A stretch of 64,000 nucleotides of DNA from positions 11,232,923 to 11,296,922 of the forward strand of contig BSYO01000022.1 of the NCBI GenBank assembly GCA_033239525.1, read 5' to 3'. Position 1 is the first letter of the stretch. Each line of letters opens with the position of its first letter. The translations under genes and the position numbers were made by a program. The DNA comes from Nepenthes gracilis. Its lineage: Eukaryota > Streptophyta > Magnoliopsida > Caryophyllales > Nepenthaceae. Positions 57,343 through 64,000 of the stretch are shown piece after piece. The notes below the pieces were generated by a model. It had not been told where the DNA came from and made no database searches. It was given only the letters and a program-made list of their open reading frames with translations.

Positions 57343-57694
57343 TGTTAGATAAAAAGCCAGCCTTCCACATTCAAAATTATATCAAATGAAGATCAAATGC
57401 AAAAATAAATATAAAGATTAAACTAACCTCCCACCATCGAGCACTGTAATTATTCAAATTTCTGTGCGATTACCCACTGATTTTGAATTTTTAAACTTTT
57501 ATACTCCTCAATGATGGTGTATTAACAGAGTATTCAACTTATGGACCAAATTAAGTATCACCCTAATTTATAAATAATCTTTATCAAACTATTTAATAGA
57601 GTGATTACCATTAGAGGAATCTGAGCAACGATTACATACAAAAAACTGGACCAACCGTTGGTTCTAATCCCTTTTTTTCAAAGAGTAATCAACA
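57343..57694 (-). repeat. Element H 3' LTR (about 352 bp)
   Basis: It matches 62787-63122 from ATAAAAAGCC to GAGTAATCAACA. The first two bases have been lost relative to the copy at 55906. Confidence 0.85.
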
Positions 57695-58011
57695 TTCTCT
57701 TACTTGGTCTATATTTTACTTAATATGACAATTAAAACCTTTCAATATTTAATCTTAAGAAATAAATATACTAATTATGGAGATAGATCCTCTATGAATG
57801 AGCAGTATCTTTCATATATTATAATGTATTATATTTTTTAATATATTATTCGAATATGGTGACATTACTTTATGAATAAATCATATATTTATTTTAAATC
57901 CAACAATTGATAATTTTTTTAAAATAATTAACTAATGTGTACACAAAAAATTTTAAAATATTACAAACAAATAAAAATTTTATTAAAATATCATTATCCA
58001 TACAATAAAAA

Positions 58012-58420
58012 TTATATAATGAAACTTAATCTCATTCTAACTATATGATCCTTAAACTTCAATGGTAACATACCTTTTGTCAAAGGATTATCGATTATTA
58101 ATTTAGTGCTAATGTGCTTCATGGCAACTTCTTTTGCTTTAATGTGCTCATTTATAACTAAAAATTGAAAGTTGATATATTTACTTTGATTGTTACTTTT
58201 ATTATTTTTAGCAAAGAAAATAACAGTTGAATGATAACAATATATTTTTAATGGCCTCAAGATGAAATCCACAATTCTAAACTCAAATATAAAATTTATC
58301 ATCAACATACTATACTTTGTAGTCTCAAAGTAAGAAATAAACTCGATCTTCATAATGAAAGTAACAATCAGGATCTGCTTTGTACTCTGTCAAGATATAG
58401 CTCCACCGGTAAATATATAT
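58012..58420 (-). pseudogene. RNase H of element H
   Basis: The frame 58353-58012 ends HISTKLIIDNPLTKGMLPLK and FKDHIVRMRLS, the normal C-terminus of a Copia Pol (ADPLTKGLPPKxFxEHVxxMGL). Upstream is SYFETTKYSMLM, a frame-shifted piece. A (TA)n run at 58410-58436 interrupts the sequence before it. Confidence 0.75.
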
Positions 58421-58699
58421 ATATATATATATATATAACCAAATATTGATTTATGTGAATTAACATATCCAGAGAAGTCTAAATCGAAATAACCTAATAC
58501 TTTTAAATTGTCAGTTTACCTATATGTAAGCATATAGTCATTGGTACCTTAAAGATAACTCATTATTTTCTTAGCAATTTTTCAATGATCCATATCTGAA
58601 TTACTCTGAAATCTTTCTAACATTTCAACGGTAAAAGTAATGTCAAGTTTTTAATAGTGGAAGCATATACAATATTTTTTATTTGTTCTCATTCAAAGT

Positions 58700-59400
58700 T
58701 ATTTTTTGGGTATTAGTTCAAATTAAACCTATTACCCTTCACAATGGATGTCACACTTGGTGAATAAATTTTTATCCAAAATCTCTATAAAATTTTATTG
58801 ATATAAGTCTCCTAAGATAAATTTAAAATACATCGTAATCTGTCTCGATAAATCTTAATATCAATGGCATAAGATGCATCACCCATATTTTTTATTTTAA
58901 ATTTATTAGAGAAAAATTATTTTACTTCATACAATAAACCTTTATCATTTGATGCAAATAAAATATCGTTCACATATAAAATAAAAAAATAAATCTTACT
59001 CTCATTGACCTTTTAGTATATATATTGATCTAAAAATATTCTCTTCAAATCTAAATAAAGAGATAATATTAGCAAATTTTAAATACCATTGACAGGAGAT
59101 TTGTTTAAATTCATATATGGATTTCTTAAATTTACATACTAATTGCTTACCATCACTAGAAGAGAATCCTTTTGATTATTTCATATAAACCTCATCCTCT
59201 AAGTCACCATTTAGAAAGGCTATTTTCACATTCATTTGTTACAATTCCAAATTAGAATGGGTAATTAATGTCAAAATAATACGAAGAGAATCTTTTTTAG
59301 ACACAGGAGAAAAAATCTATATGTAATCAATTTTTTCTTTTTGAATGAATCATTTAGTAACGAGTCTTTTTTTATCTCTTTCGATATTACCTAATAAGTC
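58700..59400 (-). pseudogene. Reverse transcriptase of element H
   Basis: The minus strand shows KKDSLRIILTLITHSNLEL, QMNVKIAFLNGDLEDEVYMK, FSSSDGKQLVCKFKKSIYEF and KQISCQWYLKF, all core Copia RT. The active-site block reads LYVNDILFASND, with the first catalytic Asp replaced by Asn (YVND at 58965-58976). Stops lie between the blocks. Confidence 0.78.
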
Positions 59401-59649
59401 TTTATTTGTCTTAAAAATCCATTAACACTGTATAGGTTTTTGCCTATTTAGGCAATTCAATAATATTTCACACTCAATTGTAACTTATAGAATTCATCTC
59501 TTTTTTCATGGTTTTATACCATAATTGTTCTTTATTGCAACTCATTACTTATGAAACTTTTTTGAGATTATTTTTTATTCTAATATTATAGTGAGACTCT
59601 TATAAATATACAATATAATTATTAAGAATTACTAATTTTTTTATTCTAG

Positions 59650-60420
59650 TAGACATTCTTAATATTATATCAATATTTTTAATAGGAACATATTGTTCAA
59701 CTATTTTAGGCATATCCAATAAATACCCGCTTATGGTCATTGGATCTAATTTCTTTTCTTACATATTATAAACTTTTACTTCAAATAGACATTCCAAATG
59801 CGTTATATCAATATATGATTCTATTTTAGGCAATCCAATAAATCGATTTCATATTATAAACCTTTTCATATGATTCAAATGGAGTTTTGGAACAGTCTTT
59901 CTTAGAACATGGTTTAATATATGCACTGTTATTTTAAGAGTTTTAATCCACAGTGATTTTGAAAGATTTGAGTTGTCAAGTATACTTCGTACTATGTCTA
60001 ATAATGCTCAATTTTTTCTTTCTATTATACTATTTTGGTTTGGAGAATTAGATATAATATATTGGGTAATTATCCCATACTCTTAAAGAAACTGTATAAA
60101 TGGACCAAGTATTTGTTCATCTTCAGTATATCTATCATAATATTTTTTACCTCTATTTGATCTCACAATTTTAATATATTTTTTATATTATTTTTCTACT
60201 TTACCTTTAAATATTTTAAAATTATCAAATGCTTCACTCTTATTTTCAACCAAGTAGAAATACATATATTATGATTAATCATCAATAAATGTGATAAAAT
60301 ATTTTGGACCACATGAGTCAATGGTTGGATTATAAATATCTATATATATGATTTTTAATATATTCAAACTCCTCTTGATATCTTTTTTAATATTGTTGGT
60401 TTGCTTTCTTTTTATATAGT
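59650..60420 (-). pseudogene. Integrase of element H
   Basis: DSCGPKYFITFIDD (near 60310) contains the first catalytic region and is followed by YMYFYLVENKSEAFDNFK. VRSNRG near 60160 stands where SDRGGE or SDNGGE is expected, so the second Asp has become Asn. NSPNQN and ERKN near 60020 mark the Glu region. Multiple stops show it is dead. Confidence 0.68.
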
Positions 60421-60739
60421 TAAAATAAGTATCAAAATCAGTAAAATTTAGAATATTAAATATTTTATCATTTATTAATCTTTTGTTCCTTTCAATAGAG
60501 ATATGTCATAATCTTCGATATCACAATATAAATGAATATTCATTCACAATATATCGCTTCATACTAGTATCAACGCGCACAATATTATAAGATGTATTAT
60601 TTTATAAATTTAAGTAATAAAAATGAAAATCAAATAATATTCAGAATGTACAATTTTTAAAATTGATATGAAATTTTTAAAAAATTTTGAAATATAAATA
60701 GTCTTTTCTAAATTTAAAATAAAGCTACTATTCAAAATT

Positions 60740-62000
60740 AAATTATATGTTCTAATTACCTTCACATGTAAATGCATCCTATTTCTAGAAAAATACTTTG
60801 TTTACTTCCTATTGACTTTCTTAGGTTTTGCAAGTCCTATAAAAAATTTATAATGTAGATTGTAGAATCAGAATTAATTCACCATATACCATAAAAAATA
60901 TTAAACATATTAGATTTATAACAAATAAATGATGATGAATTATAGTTTTTCTCAAGCCAATTATAATATTTAACACAACCCTTTTTACGTGTCCTTTCCA
61001 TTTATAGAAAAAATACTTGAATTACTTCTTAATGTCATATTAAAAAGGTATTTTACCTTTTTTTTTTTTTTTAGTTTAATACTTATTTTATTTTTCTTTA
61101 ACTATGAATACACTTTTACCTTATTCCATCACAAAGCTTCCTCTTAAACACACATGGTTATAAATTTATTAATTAACCATTTAATCTTACATGTGTTGTA
61201 AGAAATTTTGAATGGTCTATATCGTGGTGAAAGTATATTTAGAATGTAGTGTACAAGGAAATATTTAAATATATCCACCTCTAAATTTTTTAATTAGGCT
61301 GTTATATCTCTCATTTGCATGATATGTTTACGCATACCTTTAATATTGGTGAGTTTCAAAGATAAAAATTTTATAATTAGGGTACTGGTAAGTGCTTTAT
61401 CTAAAGCCTCGAATTATTCATCAATGGCCTTCAATAAATCATGCATATTATTATACTAATCGACAGAATTATAAATATCAACAAAAATTTTAATTTTTAT
61501 AAACATTAGATTGAGGCGATTAGATCGCTCTCATCATTCATAAAGAATAATATCAGGTGGACTGCTAGTTTTCGTAAGAACAGATGATTCGTCTTTTCTT
61601 ATAACATAATCAATATCCATCCACTATATATGAAGTAAAATTCTCTCATTTTAAAATTTATAGTTAACACCTTTCAATTTGAGAGTATCATATCTAATAT
61701 CAAAAAAATTTATAAATTGTATAATTATATAAAAATAAAATTACATACTTAATAAATAATATATGAGGTTAATAAATACTAAATATGCTCTACCAATGTA
61801 AAATATATATCATAAATCAATTGATATAAAAATTTTCTGTGGCTCAAATTTTTAATTCAAGTTCATATAAAATATTTATGATAAAACTATCAAATTATAT
61901 TGTAATTTTTAATCCCTATAGGTAAATTAAGAAAAATAATTTAACTTTTTATCCTAATTAATCAATTTAATATAATAAAACTTCTTATGGGATAAATTAA
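60740..62000 (-). pseudogene. gag and protease remnants of element H
   Basis: Protease sequence is readable near 60890-60780 as WINSDSTIYI followed by NLRKSIGS and a GEQS-like piece, where WIDSGATTHI would be normal. Gag further right, to about 62000, is too AT-rich and broken to align block by block. Confidence 0.45.
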
Positions 62001-62178
62001 GATATTAAATATATCCTAATGTCTTTTTACATATGTGATCATAATATATAATTTTATTAATTAAAGGCGTTATAACTAATCCCTAATTAATTAAATTATA
62101 TTAATCATCAGATATTACACATATATATAATTATATTTTAAACATTATACAATAATAATATATATAACAATAAATATA

Positions 62179-62182
<4 letters not shown>

Positions 62183-62213
<31 letters not shown>
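62183..62213. repeat. (TA)n microsatellite
   Basis: An uninterrupted TA dinucleotide run lies inside element H. Similar runs occur at 33959-33980 and 58410-58436. Confidence 0.9.
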
Positions 62214-62219
<6 letters not shown>

Positions 62220-62259
62220 GTACACGCATATATTGCATAAATAAATACATTGCTCTACG

Positions 62260-62590
62260 GGTGTAAATTTCACGTGAATCAGCGCAGTGGTATTGCTTCT
62301 GCTGCCCATACAACAAGTCGAGAGATTGCTTCTTCCCGCCAGCATTGATTCTTCTGCTGCGCGAACGCTGAAACATCCAATTTTTCCATAGTGGGCCTAG
62401 GAGCACACTGGGCTTGGGCAGGGGCCCAATTAACTGCGGGTTGAGAAACGGATCGTGAAAAACGGTCCAAGCACCCATACAAATTTTTTTTTTTTTCATT
62501 AACACTTACTGAAGCATTGAAACGGCATCGTTTCAAGTCGTCTTCAACCTCTAGGGGTTTGCCCAGACCTATTTTACCCGATTTTTTGAC
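62260..62590. other. GC-richer segment in the leader of element H
   Basis: This stretch stands out from the AT-rich element around it. On the minus strand it has an open frame of 85 residues (62536-62279) with no motif I recognise, and a palindromic word AAACGGCATCGTTT (62520-62533) of a kind common near plant genes. It may be a captured gene fragment, an inserted repeat or the original leader of H. Confidence 0.4.
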
Positions 62591-62786
62591 CCAATAAAAA
62601 CTCTATCATTTTTATACCAAAATTGAAATAAAAATTATGAAAATATTAGAAATTAAATTTTTAATGATTTTTTATTTTAGTTTTCATCAAATATTCATAA
62701 AAATTCAAACTTTTGAAAAAATTCAAAAGTTCGGTACGTGGAAAAATTTAAAAATTTACCAAGAGTTTAACCTCTCTGATACTAAA

Positions 62787-63122
62787 TGTTTAATAAAAAT
62801 CGGTCTTCCACGTTTAAAATTATATCACATAAAAACCGAATGCGAAAATAAATATAATGATTAAACTAACATCCTACAATTGGAGTACTGCAATTACTTA
62901 TACGATTAACTGTTGGTTTAATCTTCCAAACCTTTATACACCTCAATGATTGTGTATTAAATTTAGGGATCAAACCAAATATCACCCTAATTTATAAACA
63001 ATTTTTATCAAACTGTTTAGTAGGATGGTTATCATTTGAAGAATCTGGACAACGGTTATACACTGAAAACTGGACCAACTGTTGGTTCTAATCTTTTTTT
63101 TTTTTTTAAAGAGTAACCAACA
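62787..63122 (-). repeat. Element H 5' LTR (336 bp)
   Basis: In element orientation it begins TGTTGGTTACTC at 63122 and ends at TGTTTAATAAAA (62787, plus). The PBS lies just inside it and the target duplication TGCCA just outside. Confidence 0.82.
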
Positions 63123-63127
63123 TGCCA

Positions 63128-63784
63128 TTGGCTGGGTGTGGGCAGAGCGGTACTCGGATTATCTGGTTACAGTAGATTGAGTTGCTGATACTGGCTTCTG
63201 GTGAGTGCTACACTTTCATTATTCTCCACCTTCTCCTCTTTAGTTGGGTAAGCAACGGACTGGTTAGCATGAATGCTAGGGATTTTGGCTTTACCATGGA
63301 GCTTGTATCCAGGAGGGCAGCTATGAAGCCTGTAGCATCTCTCAGCTGTATGTCCACATCTGGGTGGTTCCACATTTCCAATCTTGAAGCAGTTTTCAAT
63401 CATGTGGCCCTGTATCTTGCAATGTGTGCAGAAGGGCTTTTCCTTTCTGTGACCAGCTGCATAAGGGGGTTGAGAGCTTAATTTGAATGAAGTGAGATTC
63501 CTTTTGGTTGTCATAGCCATAGTTTCTGCATTAGGAGGATTTGTAATCTTTTTGATGCTGTTTCTCTGGTTGTTGAATTACAGAGAACACCTTGTTTATA
63601 GGTGGCAGGGGCTCAATCACCATTATTTGATCTCTTGTGTTGTCAAAAGTTCCATTTAATCCCATCAGGAATTAAATTACTCAGTCCCGTTGGTATCTCT
63701 CACTGAATATTCTCAGTTGTCCACAACTGAACTATGGAGTGGGATCATAAACTAAGTTCATCCTGCTGGGGTTTGGAGGGATAA
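63128..63784 (-). pseudogene. gag of element G (5' part)
   Basis: The minus strand reads FLMGLNGTFDNTRDQIMVIE and PLPPINKVFSVI, the conserved tail of Copia Gag. A piece open at 63520-63167 then carries two zinc-knuckle-like blocks, CTHCKIQGHMIENC and CGHTAERCYRLHSCPPGYKL. The first knuckle (CX2CX4HX4C) is intact. A stop near 63520 and another after SQYQQLNLL break the frame. The coding sequence continues at 57338 after removal of element H. Gag forms the cytoplasmic particle. Confidence 0.8.
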
Positions 63785-64000
63785 TGCCGGTCGGATAAAT
63801 CCGAATGGACAGAATGGTGCAGCGGAAAACCCGAACCCTCCTGTCGGTCGGCCGGCCACCAATTTAGTAAGGTACAAGGAACAAAAAATTGCACAACGTT
63901 TTTAATGTGGAAACCCTTTACAAACCGAAGAGAAAAACTATGTAACAAATATCGAACAAACTTTCACTATGTAAAATTGGTTACAAGAACTCCCGAAATA
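63785..64000 (-). repeat. Partial LTR related to family S, cut by the window end
   Basis: From TGCCGGTCGG at 63785 the sequence resembles the right-to-left family S copy at 49503 in its order of blocks: GCAGCGGAAAACCC, CAACGTTTTTAATGTGGAAA, GAAGAGAAAAACTATG, ACAAACTTTCACTATG. It is more diverged and probably a sister family. It interrupts or borders gag of element G. Confidence 0.55.

Larger units (their letters stand above)
54702..57519. repeat. Tandem duplication of about 1.4 kb in element G
   Basis: 54702-56085 and 56086-57519 are direct repeats, offset 1387 bases at the left end. Each unit contains part of the G protease, one family S solo LTR, the G gag-protease linker and the first 180 bases or so of the left LTR of element H. 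The first unit stops inside the H LTR at CAATGATAGTG (56085) and joins the second copy of the protease. The copies have diverged by many substitutions. Confidence 0.88.
57343..63122 (-). mobile_element. Element H: Ty1/Copia retrotransposon nested in gag of element G
   Basis: LTRs at 57343-57694 and 62787-63122 flank a 5.1-kb interior read on the minus strand. The target duplication is TGACA (seen intact at 55901-55905 in the duplicated copy) against TGCCA at 63123-63127. The PBS (TAGTATCAGAGAG, minus, about 62772-62784) is a mutated initiator tRNA-Met site, and AAGTAAGAGAA next to 57694 is the PPT. Gag, protease, integrase, RT and RNase H remnants follow in order. Every domain is broken, and the RT and integrase active-site Asp residues have changed to Asn. 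Confidence 0.85.
49385..63784 (-). mobile_element. Element G: Ty1/Copia retrotransposon, broken by nested insertions and duplications
   Basis: On the minus strand the pieces run gag (63784-63128), gag-protease linker (57338-57264), protease (56297-56090), GAG-pre-integrase and integrase (about 54468-53500), RT (about 53170-51980, with a partial second copy), RNase H (50730-50323) and the Pol terminus (49497-49400). Insertions explain the gaps: element H in gag, a solo LTR at the gag/protease junction and another near the end of Pol. Two tandem duplications enlarged it further. Removing the insertions by eye restores continuous reading at each junction. No LTR of G itself was identified; the 5' LTR should lie to the right of the window. 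Confidence 0.8.

Overview
This is nuclear DNA of a seed plant, most likely a eudicot. It is very AT-rich between genes, carries several families of LTR retrotransposons nested in one another, and holds a single intact host gene: an intronless cytochrome P450 of the CYP94 type (8027-9616, minus). No rRNA, tRNA, CRISPR or bacterial-style operon is present.

Layout. (1) 1-5985: element A, a minus-oriented non-autonomous Ty3/Gypsy element of the Tat kind. It has LTRs, primer-binding site (PBS), polypurine tract (PPT) and a broken gag but no pol, and carries an antisense accessory gene (971-2988, plus) with its own promoter. The window starts inside its 3' LTR. (2) 5986-10356: host DNA with the P450 and copies of an AT-rich inverted repeat on both sides of it. 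(3) 10357-21222: element B, a complete but decayed plus-oriented Tat element (LTRs about 995 bp, 5-bp target duplication ATTAT) with gag, PR, RT, RNase H, a second RNase H, integrase, and an antisense accessory gene related to that of A. (4) About 21325-28739: element C, a decayed minus-oriented Tat element without the accessory gene. (5) 28740-36953: AT-rich DNA with a GC-richer unexplained island (30770-32330) and a third copy of the accessory-gene promoter and start (32776-33024, remnant D). (6) 36954-42616: element E, a complete Tork/Tnt1-like Ty1/Copia element with target duplication GTAAT, all ORFs broken. (7) About 44400-48975: element F, a badly decayed plus-strand Copia remnant. (8) About 49385-63784: element G, a minus-strand Copia element that has taken two solo-LTR insertions (49503-50317 and 56303-57258, the latter since duplicated at 54903-55821), a nested Copia element H (57343-63122) and two tandem duplications of 1.2-1.4 kb. 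A further LTR of a family related to the solo LTRs begins at 63785 and runs off the window.

The P450 is the only locus likely to make a working protein; it sits between two Tat elements. The most unusual content is the antisense gene of the Tat elements: related N-terminal domain, coiled-coil C-terminus, a matching short-intron position and an upstream box recur in A and B, and the box and start recur in D. A has lost all of pol yet keeps this gene.

LTR, target-site and reading-frame statements come from comparing the sequence by eye. Family names rest on recognised motifs, not on a database search.
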